DNA of 64,000 bases from Acidovorax carolinensis (GCF_002157145.1 NZ_CP021361.1:1240001-1304000); one strand, 5' to 3'; shown: positions 24,279-32,992, numbered from the stretch's first letter. Translations and numbers: made by a program. Notes: generated by a model not told the origin, from the sequence alone.

Positions 24279-25790
24279 ATGCGCGGCAGCGCCCGTTGCG
24301 CTGCGCCATCCGCCATTGATGCGGCCTATTTCCACTCCAACGTGTCACCTGCCTTGCTCCGTCTCAAACCCGGCATCACGGCCAAGTTGTTTCTGGCCGT
24401 GCTGGCCACGGCCGTCTTCGTGGTGATTGCCATGGGCCTGGCCGCGCAGTGGAGCTTCAGCCGGGGATTTGTCGGCTATCTCAACGAGTTGGCGGTGGAG
24501 CGTCTCGAAGCCGTGCGGCCGCGGGTGATCGAGGCCTACCTCGCCAACGGCGCTAGCTGGGATTTTCTGCGCGACGAAAAGGGCAAGTGGCGCAAGCTGC
24601 TGCGCCCCGTGGCGGGCGTGGATGCGCCGCTCACCCCGGCGTCGGTTGCGGCAACCCCCCCGATGTCCGACCTCACCGGCGCCATGCTGCGCTTTGCGCT
24701 GCTGGATGCCGACGCGCGCCTGGTGGTGGGCTATGCCGATGTGCGGCCCAATGCCCCGCGCCTGCCCCTGGTGGTGAATGGCCACACCGTGGGATGGCTG
24801 ACCACGGCACCGTTCGAAACCGTGAGCGCCGCCGGCGACGTGCGTTTTGCGCAAAGCCAGTTGCGCGCCAGCTGGACCATGGGCGCGGTGTCGGTGCTGC
24901 TGGCGGCCCTGATCGCCCTGTGGGCCGCGCGCGCCTTGCTGCGCCCGGTGCGTCAGGTGGCCGAGGCCACGCACCGGCTGGCGGCTGGCGACTACGCCAC
25001 GCGCGTGGACATTGCCTCGCGCGACGAGGTCGGCCAGCTGGCCCGCGACTTCAACCGCCTGGCGGTCGCCCTGGAGCGCAACGAGCAGATGCGCCGCGAT
25101 TTCATGGCCGATATTTCGCACGAGCTGCGCACGCCGCTCGGGGTGCTCAACGGCGAGCTGGAAGCCCTGGAAGACGGGGTGCGCCCGCTGACGCGACAGT
25201 CCCTGCAATCGCTGCAGGCCGAAGTGGCCACGCTCAACAAGCTGGTCAGCGACCTGTATGACCTGTCGCTGGCCGATGCCGGCGCCATGACGCACCGGCC
25301 CGTGCCGGTGGACCTGGCCGGCGTGTTGCAGGCCAGCGTGGCATCGTTTCGTGCGCGCCTGGCCGAAGCCGGCATTGCGCTGGAGCTGCGGCTCGATGCC
25401 CGGGCGCTGGTGGTGGCGGCCGATGCGCGCCGGCTGGGGCAGCTCTTTGGCAACCTGCTCGAAAACGCGGTGCGCTACACCGACGCGGGCGGCACGCTGC
25501 GCGTGGCGGCCCGGCGCGAAGGCGGCGCCATCGTGGTGGAGTTTTGCGACTCGGCCCCTGGCGTTTCGCCCGAGCACCTGCCGCGCCTTTTTGACCGCTT
25601 TTACCGCGTCGAGGCCTCGCGCAACCGCGCCAGCGGCGGGGCGGGCCTGGGCCTGGCCATCAGCCGCCGCATCGTGGAGGCGCACCGGGGCGAGATCAGC
25701 GCACACGCCTCAGCGCTGGGCGGGCTGTGCATCGCCATGCGGTTTCCGCTGCTGTCTGCCGACGCCACGCAGCAAGGTGGCCGCGCGTGA
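24279..25790 (+). CDS. Sensor histidine kinase, BaeS-like
   Basis: Membrane-bound sensor of a two-component system, about 503 residues. TM1 (TAKLFLAVLATAVFVVIAMGLAA) spans roughly residues 35-57, then a periplasmic domain of about 150 residues. TM2 (MGAVSVLLAALIALWAARALL) is followed by a HAMP region. The HisKA motif FMADISHELRTPLGVLNGE has the phospho-acceptor H281, and the ATPase domain shows NLLENAVRYT and GGAGLGLAISRRIVEAH. The exact start is unsure because the first 20 residues are unlike a membrane leader; a GTG at 24342 is an alternative. It overlaps the response regulator by 4 bases and is divergent from the RND operon, as in envelope-stress BaeSR systems. Confidence 0.88.
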   Translation: MRGSARCAAPSAIDAAYFHSNVSPALLRLKPGITAKLFLAVLATAVFVVIAMGLAAQWSFSRGFVGYLNELAVERLEAVRPRVIEAYLANGASWDFLRDEKGKWRKLLRPVAGVDAPLTPASVAATPPMSDLTGAMLRFALLDADARLVVGYADVRPNAPRLPLVVNGHTVGWLTTAPFETVSAAGDVRFAQSQLRASWTMGAVSVLLAALIALWAARALLRPVRQVAEATHRLAAGDYATRVDIASRDEVGQLARDFNRLAVALERNEQMRRDFMADISHELRTPLGVLNGELEALEDGVRPLTRQSLQSLQAEVATLNKLVSDLYDLSLADAGAMTHRPVPVDLAGVLQASVASFRARLAEAGIALELRLDARALVVAADARRLGQLFGNLLENAVRYTDAGGTLRVAARREGGAIVVEFCDSAPGVSPEHLPRLFDRFYRVEASRNRASGGAGLGLAISRRIVEAHRGEISAHASALGGLCIAMRFPLLSADATQQGGRA

Positions 25791-26506
25791 ACGCGCCCCT
25801 TGCCAGCGGTGCGCCACAGCCCGCCCATATCCTGGTGGTGGAAGACGAGCCCAAGATGGCGGCGCTGCTGATGGACTATCTGCACGCCGCCGGGCACCGG
25901 GCCGACTGGCTGGCCGATGGCCGCGGGGTCAGCGCGTTTGTGCAGGCCCGGCACCCCGACCTGGTGCTGCTGGACGTGATGCTGCCGGGGCGCGACGGCC
26001 TGCAGGTGTGCCGCGATCTGCGCGGCTTCAGCGACGTGCCCATCATCATGCTCACGGCCCGCGCCGACGAGGCCGACCGCCTGGCCGGGCTCGAAGGGGG
26101 CGCGGACGACTACATCTGCAAAACCCCCTTCAGCCCCCGCGAGATCGTGGCCCGCGTCAAGGCCATCCTGCGGCGCAGCCGGCGTGCGCAGGCCGGCGTG
26201 GCGTCCGAATCAAAGGGGTTGGCGGCGCTGCACATCGACGCGGCGGCCTACCGTGCCAGCTTTCATGGGGTGGCGCTGGAGCTGACGCCGGTGGAGTTCC
26301 GGCTGCTGCGGTCGCTGGCGGCCGTGCCGGGGCAGGTGCTGTCGCGCGAAGTGCTGCTCAACAAGCTGCACGATGACCGCCGCGACGTCACCGACCGCGC
26401 CGTGGACGCCCACATCAAGAACCTGCGCCGCAAGCTGGAACAGGCGGCGCCGGGCTGCGAGCCGATCCGGGCCGTCTATGGCGTGGGCTTTCGGCTGGAG
26501 CTGTAG
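25787..26506 (+). CDS. OmpR-family response regulator, BaeR-like
   Basis: DNA-binding partner of the adjacent kinase, 239 residues from a GTG start overlapping the kinase stop (GTGA). The receiver domain has the acidic pair E19/D20, phospho-acceptor D63 (LLLDVMLPG), T90 and K112. The winged-helix domain reads LTPVEFRLLRSLAAVPGQVLSREVLLNKL, with the recognition region RAVDAHIKNLRRKL. The loop after the conserved Lys reads KTPF where most OmpR-type receivers read KPF, an extra Thr. Likely targets are the divergent efflux operon. Confidence 0.93.
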   Translation: MNAPLASGAPQPAHILVVEDEPKMAALLMDYLHAAGHRADWLADGRGVSAFVQARHPDLVLLDVMLPGRDGLQVCRDLRGFSDVPIIMLTARADEADRLAGLEGGADDYICKTPFSPREIVARVKAILRRSRRAQAGVASESKGLAALHIDAAAYRASFHGVALELTPVEFRLLRSLAAVPGQVLSREVLLNKLHDDRRDVTDRAVDAHIKNLRRKLEQAAPGCEPIRAVYGVGFRLEL

Positions 26507-26562
26507 GGGCCGGGCCGGTGGGGCATGCCTGCACGGATGCCCTGTTTTGCATCAAAAGTGCC

Positions 26563-26612
26563 GCTGGCGCATATGGATAAAGCGCAAGCAGCTACTGAAT
26601 TAATAGTGTTTA
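26563..26612. repeat. atagct/agcgct repeat between two converging genes
   Basis: GGCGCATATGGATAAAGCGCAAGCAGCTACTGAATTAATAG: arms and spacer match; the A-rich end is degenerate. It falls between the response regulator and the BASS transporter. Confidence 0.7.
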
Positions 26613-26627
26613 CCGCCCGCCCCGGAA

Positions 26628-27587
26628 TCAGGCCGGCTTGCTCGAAGCGCTGGCGTCGTCCTCGTTGCGAAAGCGCTGGAACAGCGTGGCCACCAGCGGA
26701 CCGGAGATGTTGTGCCACACGCTGAAAATCGCGCTGGGCACCGCCGCCAGGGGCGAAAAATGCGCCGTGGCCAGCGCCACGCCCAGGCCCGAGTTCTGCA
26801 TGCCCACCTCGATCGACAAGGCCTTGCGCTTGGACACATCCATGCCCGTGAGCTTGCCCAGCCAGTAGCCCAGCAACAGGCCCAGGCCGTTGTGCAGCAC
26901 CACCACGGCAAAGATCATCAGGCCGCTGGTGGCGATGCGGGCCTGGTTGCCCGCCACCACCGCCGCCACGATGGCCACGATGGCGGCCACCGACACCAGC
27001 GGCAGCACCGAAACGGCCGCCTTGACCTTGTCGCGCAGCAGCGACTGCGCCACCACGCCCAAGGCAATCGGCAGCACCACCACCTGCACGATGGACCAGA
27101 ACATGGCCGAGGCGCTAACCTCCAGCCACTGGCTGGCCAACAGGTAAATGAGGGCGGGCGTTACCACCGGCGCCAGCAGCGTGGTCACCGAGGTGATGGC
27201 CACCGACAGGGCCACGTCGCCGCGGGCCAGAAAGGTCATCACGTTCGACGCCGTGCCACCGGGGCAGCAGCCCACCAGGATCACGCCCACGGCCACTTCG
27301 GGCGGCAGGTTCAGCGCCTTGGAAAGCACCCATGCAAGCCCCGGCATGATGATGAACTGGCCGAGTACGCCGATGGCCACGTCCAGGGGGCGCTTGGCAA
27401 CTTCCTTGAAATCATCCTTCGAGAGCGTCAGGCCCATGCCGAACATGATGATGCCCAGCAGCGGCACGATGTAGGGGCCGATCCATTTGAACTGGGCCGG
27501 TGCATAAAACGCCAGCACGGCGAACACAAGAACCCAGAGGGCAAACGTTTTGCCAACGAACTGGCTGAGGCGGGCAATGGCCTGCAT
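26628..27587 (-). CDS. Bile acid:sodium symporter family (BASS) transporter
   Basis: Inner-membrane secondary transporter of 319 residues with about ten hydrophobic helices. Family marks are [17 protein letters not shown] near residue 43, the unwound-helix segment [29 protein letters not shown] near residue 105, and the second crossover [18 protein letters not shown] near residue 265. These are the sodium-binding regions. The start has AAGGA 8 nt upstream. Relatives carry small organic acids such as pantoate or ketoacids; the substrate here is unknown. It converges with the response regulator gene. Confidence 0.92.
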   Translation of the reverse strand: MQAIARLSQFVGKTFALWVLVFAVLAFYAPAQFKWIGPYIVPLLGIIMFGMGLTLSKDDFKEVAKRPLDVAIGVLGQFIIMPGLAWVLSKALNLPPEVAVGVILVGCCPGGTASNVMTFLARGDVALSVAITSVTTLLAPVVTPALIYLLASQWLEVSASAMFWSIVQVVVLPIALGVVAQSLLRDKVKAAVSVLPLVSVAAIVAIVAAVVAGNQARIATSGLMIFAVVVLHNGLGLLLGYWLGKLTGMDVSKRKALSIEVGMQNSGLGVALATAHFSPLAAVPSAIFSVWHNISGPLVATLFQRFRNEDDASASSKPA

Positions 27588-27949
27588 GGTGCATATCCTT
27601 GAAAGGCGCGGCGGTCGCGGCAACGCGGTGCTGTCGTGCAGCACGCGGGGGCAGCGCAACGGCTGCGAAAGATTGAACGGGGAAAGCCTGTGAACGCCGT
27701 GCGGTACGCGGCGATGGACATGCACAGTGCGCAGGTGTGGAGCACACAGCGTGCAATTGCCTGCACCAACCGGGTGGGTTGCTGCTGCGGCACTAGGGTT
27801 AACCCTGATTGTAGTAATTGGTAAATCCCTTGTCCGCGGCTCGGTTGATGGCCCGGCAAGGGTGCACATTGCTGTGGGATGTCACCCATTGGGCCTACCA
27901 TGTCTGTCGGGCCCTGTGGTCCGTGCATTTTTTTGAAAGGATGCCAGTC
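27588..27949. other. Intergenic region with no gene seen
   Basis: Shared upstream region of the BASS transporter and the YidB-like gene. It is less GC-rich around 27790-27830 (GGGTTAACCCTGATTGTAGT), where a promoter may lie. No convincing repeat or coding frame was found. Confidence 0.4.
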
Positions 27950-28573
27950 ATGAACTCCCCTGCCTCCCTTGTTGACGAACTCATGGCCCAGCTTCAGGGC
28001 GCGCCGCTGCAGCAGATGGCCCAGCAACTGGGCACCAGCCCCGAGCAGACCGAGGGCGCCGTGGGCGCGGCCCTGCCGCTGCTGCTGGGTACGCTGGGGC
28101 GCAATGCGGCCCAGCCCCAGGGTGCCATGGACCTGTTTGGCGCCTTGCAACGCGACCACAGCGGCGGCCCCGATCTGGGCGGGCTGCTGGGTTCGCTGCT
28201 GGGCGGTGGTGGCGGCAGTGCGGGCGGTGGCGCGCCCGACGGCGCGGCCATCCTGGGTCACATCTTTGGCGGCAATCAGCAGCGTGCCGAGGCCGGCCTG
28301 GGCCAGGCCACGGGCCTGGGCGCCAATGCCGGGCAGTTGCTGCAGATGCTGGCCCCCATCGTGATGTCGTTCCTGGCGCAGCGCATGGGCTCTGGCGGCA
28401 TGGACGCCAGCGGCCTCGGCCAGGTGCTGGGCCAGGAGCAGGCGCGCGTGCAGCAGCAAGGCGGCCTGGGCGGTGGTTTGCTGGGCAGCCTGCTCGACCA
28501 GGATGGCGACGGCCAGGTGGGGCTGGGCGACCTGCTCAAGATGGGCGGTGGCCTGCTTGGTGGACGGCGCTGA
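27950..28573 (+). CDS. YidB-like DUF937 protein
   Basis: 207-residue DUF937/YidB family protein of unknown function. The N-terminal helix reads LVDELMAQLQGAPLQQMAQQLGTSPEQTEGAVGAALPLLLGTLGRNA. A Gly-rich hinge GGLLGSLLGGGGGSAGGGAPDG follows. Then comes ILGHIFGGNQQRAEAGLGQATGL with LLQMLAPIVMSFLAQRM. The C terminus has DQDGDGQVGLGDLLKMGGGLLGG, whose DQDGDGQV resembles a calcium-binding EF-like loop. Of two nearby ATGs I chose 27950, because the GAAAGG ribosome site is correctly spaced for it. It is probably cytoplasmic. Confidence 0.85.
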   Translation: MNSPASLVDELMAQLQGAPLQQMAQQLGTSPEQTEGAVGAALPLLLGTLGRNAAQPQGAMDLFGALQRDHSGGPDLGGLLGSLLGGGGGSAGGGAPDGAAILGHIFGGNQQRAEAGLGQATGLGANAGQLLQMLAPIVMSFLAQRMGSGGMDASGLGQVLGQEQARVQQQGGLGGGLLGSLLDQDGDGQVGLGDLLKMGGGLLGGRR

Positions 28574-28589
28574 AGTGTTGTAGATTGCT

Positions 28590-28655
28590 CTGTTTTTGAT
28601 AGCTTTCAGCGCTTTATGGATAGGCGCTGGAAGCCAATCTGATCAAAAAATAGGC
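28590..28655. repeat. atagct/agcgct repeat downstream of the YidB-like gene
   Basis: TTTTTGATAGCTTTCAGCGC, TTTATGGATA spacer, GGCGCTGGAAGCC, then ATCAAAAAATAG: a full-length copy in the intergenic gap before the CBS gene. Confidence 0.85.
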
Positions 28656-28787
28656 TGCGGTGCCAAGGGCGCTGCGGTGTTGCCCAATACCGCCAGACCG
28701 GGCTCTTGTTCATGCCGGAGTTGCGCACAAGGCAGGATGCGTTGAAACTCTTTCACGTCCGCCATCATTTTTGTAGGGAGGCCCTTC

Positions 28788-29228
28788 ATGACTGCCGTTG
28801 CTGAAATTCTCAAATCCAAGAACGACAACACTGTTCACGCCATCGCTCCGGGAGATTCGGTGCTGGATGCGCTGCAGCGCATGGCCGACAAGCACATCGG
28901 GGCCCTGCTGGTGATGGAGGGCGAGACCATCGTGGGCATATTCACCGAGCGCGACTACGCCCGCAAGATTGCCCTGATGGGCCGCACCTCGTCGGTGACG
29001 TTGGTCAGCGATGTGATGACCGCCGACGTGATGTATGTGCGCCCCACCCAGACCAGCCAGGAATGCATGGCGCTCATGACCGAAAACCGCCTGCGCCATC
29101 TGCCCGTGGTCGATGGCAGCAAGCTGGTGGGCTTGATCTCCATCGGCGATCTGGTCAAAGACATCATTTCCGAGCAGAAATTCATCATCGAGCAGCTCGA
29201 GCACTACATCACGGGCGGTGGCCGCTGA
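28788..29228 (+). CDS. Tandem CBS-domain protein
   Basis: Cytoplasmic 146-residue protein made only of two CBS motifs, which usually bind adenine nucleotides and sense energy state. CBS1 covers VHAIAPGDSVLDALQRMADKHIGALLVMEGETIVGIFTERDYARK. CBS2 covers VMYVRPTQTSQECMALMTENRLRHLPVVDGSKLVGLISIGDLVKDI. Length and order match stand-alone CBS-pair proteins common in Burkholderiales. No partner domain or neighbour indicates the target. Confidence 0.93.
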   Translation: MTAVAEILKSKNDNTVHAIAPGDSVLDALQRMADKHIGALLVMEGETIVGIFTERDYARKIALMGRTSSVTLVSDVMTADVMYVRPTQTSQECMALMTENRLRHLPVVDGSKLVGLISIGDLVKDIISEQKFIIEQLEHYITGGGR

Positions 29229-29236
29229 AATTAAAC

Positions 29237-29345
29237 ACCCCCCCTGAGCCGCTTCGCGTCATCCCCCCAGGGGGACGCCACCAGCGCGGCGGGGCGGCCC
29301 TTGCGCGGTGGCTGCTGGCCTGGTCCGCGCCGTGTCGTGGTTTGT
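29237..29345. repeat. GC-rich ~85-100 bp intergenic repeat, copy A
   Basis: Starts ACCCCCCCTGAGCCGCTTCG, continues with a hairpin closed by CCCCCC/GGGGG, then GGGGCGGCCCTTG. Other copies are near 30250-30337 (inverted), 52960-53050 and 56202-56300. All four sit just after a stop codon. Confidence 0.75.
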
Positions 29346-29417
29346 GGTGCGGTGGCGCGCCTGAAATGCAAAAAACACTGGCTGCGTGCAGCCAGTGCCT
29401 TTGATGCGAGCACCGGG

Positions 29418-30230
29418 TCAGGCTGCTTTTTCGACATGCCCCTGGCGCGTGTACAAAAAGTCGATCACGGCCTTGCGGCAATGCACGTAGCGCGGGTCTT
29501 CGGCCAGTGCCACGCGGTTGCGCGGGCGCGGCAGGTCTACCGCCAGCACCTCGCCAATGGTGGCGGCGGGGCCGTTGGTCATCATCACGATCTTGTTGGA
29601 CAGCAGCACGGCCTCGTCCACATCGTGCGTCACCATCACCACGGTGCTTTGCGTGCGCGCCACGATCTCCAGCAGCTCGTCCTGCAGTCGCGCGCGGGTG
29701 AGGGCATCCAGCGCTCCAAAGGGCTCGTCCATCAGCAGCACCTGCGGCTGCATCGATAGCGCCCGCGCAATGCCCACGCGCTGCTTCATGCCGCCCGAGA
29801 TCTCGCCAGGGCGCTTTTGCGCCGCGTGCGCAAGGCCCACCAGCGCCAGCGCCGCATCGGTGCGCGCCGCAAGCTGGGCCTTGCTTTCGGTTTTGCCGAA
29901 CACCCGTTCCACCGCCAGATGCACGTTGTCAAAGCAGGTCAGCCAGGGCAAGAGCGAGTGGTTCTGAAAGACCACCGCGCGTTCGGGGCCCGGGCCCTTG
30001 ATCTCCTTGTTGGCGCACAGCAGGGCGCCGCTGGTGGGCGTGGTAAGCCCGGCGATCAGGTTGAGCAGGGTGGATTTGCCGCAGCCCGAGTGCCCGATGA
30101 GGGCCACGAACTCGCCCTTGGCGACCGTGAGGTTGATGCCCTGCAGCGCCGGGAACAGGCCCTTGGCCGTCTTGAAGGTCTGCTCGACGCCCTGGATTTC
30201 GATGAACTTGGTGGTGAGAGATGTATGCAT
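29418..30230 (-). CDS. nrtD: Nitrate ABC transporter ATP-binding protein
   Basis: ATPase of a nitrate/sulfonate/taurine-type importer, 270 residues. Walker A is [10 protein letters not shown], the signature is [16 protein letters not shown], Walker B is [12 protein letters not shown], and the switch His is VTHDVDEAV. The start MHTSLTTKF has GGAG 9 nt upstream. The C-terminal tail lacks any substrate-binding domain, so it is the NrtD type, not NrtC. It lies downstream of nrtA and nrtB on the same strand, with an inverted GC-rich repeat in the 107-bp gap after nrtB. It is expected to be governed by the nrtA sigma-54/antitermination leader. Confidence 0.93.
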   Translation of the reverse strand: MHTSLTTKFIEIQGVEQTFKTAKGLFPALQGINLTVAKGEFVALIGHSGCGKSTLLNLIAGLTTPTSGALLCANKEIKGPGPERAVVFQNHSLLPWLTCFDNVHLAVERVFGKTESKAQLAARTDAALALVGLAHAAQKRPGEISGGMKQRVGIARALSMQPQVLLMDEPFGALDALTRARLQDELLEIVARTQSTVVMVTHDVDEAVLLSNKIVMMTNGPAATIGEVLAVDLPRPRNRVALAEDPRYVHCRKAVIDFLYTRQGHVEKAA

Positions 30231-30249
30231 GAGGAACTCCTGGTTATTC

Positions 30250-30337
30250 CGAGGACCACCGTGGAGCCGGCTTTGCCGGGCCACTGGTGGTGCCCCCTGG
30301 AGGGGGTGACGCGCCGCAGGCCCGGCTCAGGGGCGGG
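30250..30337. repeat. GC-rich intergenic repeat, copy B (inverted)
   Basis: Reverse-complement orientation relative to copies A, C and D: GGTGCCCCCTGGAGGGGGTG followed by CGGCTCAGGGG, plus the GGCTTTGCCGGGCCACTGGTGG part shared with copy C. It sits between nrtB and nrtD. Confidence 0.75.
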
Positions 30338-31282
30338 TCAAGCTTTGACCTCTTCAAACGTAAATGCGGTGGCCAGCTTGATGAGTGCGAACTCCAGCAC
30401 CAGCCCGACGATGCCGATCACGAAGATGGCGATGATGATGTTCTTGACGTTGAGGTTGTTCCACTCGTCCCACACCCAAAAGCCGATGCCCACGCCGCCC
30501 GTCAGCATCTCGGCGGCCACGATCACCAGCCACGCCGTGCCCACGGCCAGGCGCACACCGGTCAGCATGTAGGGCAGCACGGCGGGGAACAAGATCTTGG
30601 TGGCAATCTTCCACTCAGACAGGTTCAGCACGCGGGCCACGTTCATGTAGTCCTGCGGTACGCGCTGCACGCCCGTGGCGGTGTTGATGATCATGGGCCA
30701 GATCGAGCAGATGAAAATCGTCCAGATCGCCGCCGGGTTGGCGCCCTTGAACACCAGCAAACCAATCGGCAGCCAGGCCAGCGGCGACACCGGCCGCAGC
30801 AGGCTGATGAGCGGGTTGAACATGCGCGACAGGAAGTTGAAGCGCCCGATCACAAAGCCCGCCGGAATGCCCACCACGGCCGCCAGCCCGAAGCCCACGG
30901 CCACGCGCTGCAGCGAGGCCAGCACGTTCCAGCCCACGCCCTGGTCGTTGGGGCCGTTGCTGTAGAACGGGTTGCTGAACACCTCCAGCGCCTGCAGCCA
31001 CGTTTCGCGCGGCCCGGGAATGCTATTGCCGGTGCTGGCCGACACCAGCGCCCACAGCCCCACGAGCAAGCCCAGTCCGCACAGGGGCGGCAGAACCGCC
31101 AGCCAGAAACTGCGCGACAGGGCCGCCCAGTCACGCCCCGGCATGGGGGCAGGCGCAGTCGCTGGTTTCAAGTGATTTTGGCCACTGGCGCTTGCTGGCT
31201 GTGCGCTGATAGCTACATTTATAATAGCATCATGTGGAGCGGGCGTGGGCTCCAGAGGGGAGTGGAAGATGGCGCTGACCAT
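30338..31282 (-). CDS. nrtB: Nitrate ABC transporter permease
   Basis: Inner-membrane permease of 314 residues. TM segments start at about residue 58 (FWLAVLPPLCGLGLLVGLWALV). The binding-protein-dependent permease loop appears as VARVLNLSEWKIATKILFPAVLPYMLTGVRLAVG, with the NrtB/SsuC-type GVGIGFWVWDEWNNLNV later. GGAG lies upstream of the ATG. The first 50 residues are a polar tail. Residues of about 18-39 (AIINVAISAQPASASGQ) are encoded by an atagct/agcgct repeat copy, read in frame. It forms the importer with the frameshifted nrtA and with nrtD. Confidence 0.93.
   Translation of the reverse strand: MVSAIFHSPLEPTPAPHDAIINVAISAQPASASGQNHLKPATAPAPMPGRDWAALSRSFWLAVLPPLCGLGLLVGLWALVSASTGNSIPGPRETWLQALEVFSNPFYSNGPNDQGVGWNVLASLQRVAVGFGLAAVVGIPAGFVIGRFNFLSRMFNPLISLLRPVSPLAWLPIGLLVFKGANPAAIWTIFICSIWPMIINTATGVQRVPQDYMNVARVLNLSEWKIATKILFPAVLPYMLTGVRLAVGTAWLVIVAAEMLTGGVGIGFWVWDEWNNLNVKNIIIAIFVIGIVGLVLEFALIKLATAFTFEEVKA
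31165..31230 (-). repeat. atagct/agcgct repeat inside nrtB
   Basis: Minus strand TATAAATGTAGCTATCAGCGC, then CAGCAAGCGCCAGTGGCC. It aligns base for base over most of its length with the copy in the mltB-like gene, and it is in frame near the N terminus. Confidence 0.75.
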
Positions 31283-31298
31283 GGTGATCTCCTATTGC

Positions 31299-32541
31299 TC
31301 AGGCTTTGATCTTGAAACCGTCGGCGTACCTGGCGGGGTCCTTGCCGTCCCAGACCACGCCGTCGATCAGCTTGCTCGTGCGCAGCACATCCTTGGGCAC
31401 GTTCACCTTGAGGGCGCTGGCCACCGACCTGTAAAGCTCCACCTGGTTCACCTGCTTGGCCACGGCCAGGTAATCGGGGTGGCTCTTGAGCAGGCCCCAG
31501 CGCTTGTGCTGGGTGAGGAACCACATGCCATCGCTCAGGTAGGGGAAGTTCACCGCGCCATCGTTGAAGAACTTCATGTGGTTCGGGTCGTCCCAGGTCT
31601 TGCCCATGCCATTCTGGTAGCGGCCGAGGATGCGCTGGTTGATGGCGTCCACGCTGGTGTTGATGTAAGACTTCTGCGCCACCGTCTCGGCCATCTTCAT
31701 CTTGTTCGACAGGCTGGCATCAATCCACTGGCTGGCCTCCAGCACCGCCATCATCACGGCGCGCGTGGTGTTGGGGTTCTTTTTTACGAAGTCGGCCGTG
31801 GTGCCCAGCACCTTCTCGGGTGGTCCTTCCAGATGTCCTGCGTGGTGTTGGCCGTCACGCCGATGCCGTCCATGATGGCGCGGTGGTTCCAGGGCTCGCC
31901 CACGCAAAAACCGTCCATGTTGCCCACGCGCATGTTGGCCACCATCTGTGGCGGCGGCACGGTGATCAGCTTGGCGCCCGACAGCGGGTTGATGCCCGCC
32001 GCCGCCAGCCAGTAGTGCATCCACATCGCGTGCGTGCCGGTGGGGAAGGTGCCGGCAAAGGTGTATTCGCGCTTTTCCCTGGCCATCAGCGCGGCGAGCG
32101 ACGGGCCGTCCACCGCGCCCTTGTCGGCCAGGGCTTTGGACAGCGTGATCGCCTGGCCGTTGTGGTTCAGGTTCATCAGCACCGCCATGTCCTTCTTCGG
32201 GCCGGCCGTGCCCAGGTGCACGCCATACACCAGGCCATACAGCACATGGGCAAAGTCCAGCTCGCCGTTTACCAGCTTGTCGCGCACACCGGCCCAGCTG
32301 GCCTCCTTGGTGGGGATGATGGTCACGCCGTACTTCTTGTCGAAGCCCAGCACCGAGGCCATCACCACGCTGGCGCAGTCGGTCAGCGGAATGAAGCCGA
32401 TCTTCACTTCTTTCTTCTCCGGGCGTCCGAGCCCTGGGCGTGGACGAGCGCGCGCAGCGCGGGGCTGATGCCCACGGCGCCCACGGTGGCGGCTTGCAGC
32501 ACGGTGCGGCGGTTGAGGCTGGTTTTCAACAGATCGGTCAT
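31299..32541 (-). pseudogene. nrtA: Nitrate-binding protein NrtA, two frameshifts
   Basis: Periplasmic nitrate-binding lobe of the importer. A Tat-like signal (LNRRTVLQAATVGAVGISPA) starts at 32541. The body EVKIGFIPLTDCASVVMASVLGF continues in a second frame, and the last third (EKVLGTTADFVKKNPNTTRAVMMAVLEASQW to the stop) in a third. The breaks are at about 32419 and 31820. In each, one C seems missing from a C run before GAG, and adding two bases restores 415 codons. Everything else is intact, with no decay, so either these are sequence errors in the assembly or the transporter has been lost recently. The downstream genes are whole. Confidence 0.85.
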
Positions 32542-32562
32542 GGGGCTTCCCTTGGGCGTGGC

Positions 32563-32630
32563 AAACAAAAAAGGCGTCCTCACACCGCGCCAGCTGCATG
32601 GAGCAGCGGTGCGCGGGTGGGGACGCCTTT
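32563..32630 (-). terminator. Attenuator terminator in the nrtA leader
   Basis: Minus strand: AAAGGCGTCC (32621-32630) pairs with GGACGCCTTT (32570-32579) over a GC-rich fold, followed by a T run (TTTTTTGTTTG). It ends 22 bp before the nrtA start. The stem core GGCGTCC/GGACGCC is the same as in the nirB attenuator. Confidence 0.88.
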
Positions 32631-32640
32631 GTCCGGGTTC

Positions 32641-32696
32641 TGGCCACATCCGCCCGCCGTTGGGCGGATCGGCCAATGCAGACCTGTGAGGGTCTG
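32641..32696 (-). promoter_or_regulatory. ANTAR-type hairpins in the nrtA leader
   Basis: Transcript order: stem CAGACC / GGTCTG with six-base loop CTCACA (32679-32696), then an 8-bp stem ATCCGCCC / GGGCGGAT with loop AACGGC (32648-32669), extended by TGGCC/GGCCA. The second loop has A1 and G4 as ANTAR proteins require; the first does not. The arrangement parallels the nirB leader. Confidence 0.7.
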
Positions 32697-32707
32697 ATTG
32701 CATCAAT

Positions 32708-32722
32708 GCAAGCCCTGTGCCA
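32708..32722 (-). promoter_or_regulatory. Sigma-54 promoter of nrtA
   Basis: Minus strand TGGCACAGGGCTTGC is a near-perfect -24/-12 element. It differs from the nirB promoter by one base over 15. Confidence 0.87.
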
Positions 32723-32820
32723 GCTTGTCGAACTGGTGTTTGCTATTGAATGTAGAGCGTGTTGCGCAAGGCAGGTGGGCGCTACAAGGCTACTTGTTGC
32801 AAAAAGGGCGTGAGCACCTG

Positions 32821-32837
32821 TGCACCGCTGTTGTGCG
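32821..32837. promoter_or_regulatory. Candidate NtrC site upstream of nrtA
   Basis: TGCAC-N7-GTGCG, one mismatch from the TGCAC-N7-GTGCA enhancer consensus. It lies about 100 bp upstream of the -24 element, a normal enhancer distance. It is a single site, so support is modest. Confidence 0.45.
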
Positions 32838-32964
32838 ATGCACCATCAGGGCGACAGGAAGGTCGCGGTGTTGTGAGGCGAGGGCGGCGGAAAGCTGAAA
32901 CGGCAAAAAGGACATTGCTCCGTGTCGCTTCACGGATACCAACAACCTATGAGGCTTGTGGATT

Positions 32965-32992
32965 GCATATAAAACACTATTTTTATATCAAC
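32965..32992. promoter_or_regulatory. AT-rich inverted repeat upstream of the metQ-like gene
   Basis: ATATAAAA and TTTTTATAT flank CACTA, forming an AT-rich dyad 120-145 bp before the start. The composition suits a CysB-like LysR regulator of sulfur genes or a promoter region; this is inference only. Confidence 0.4.
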
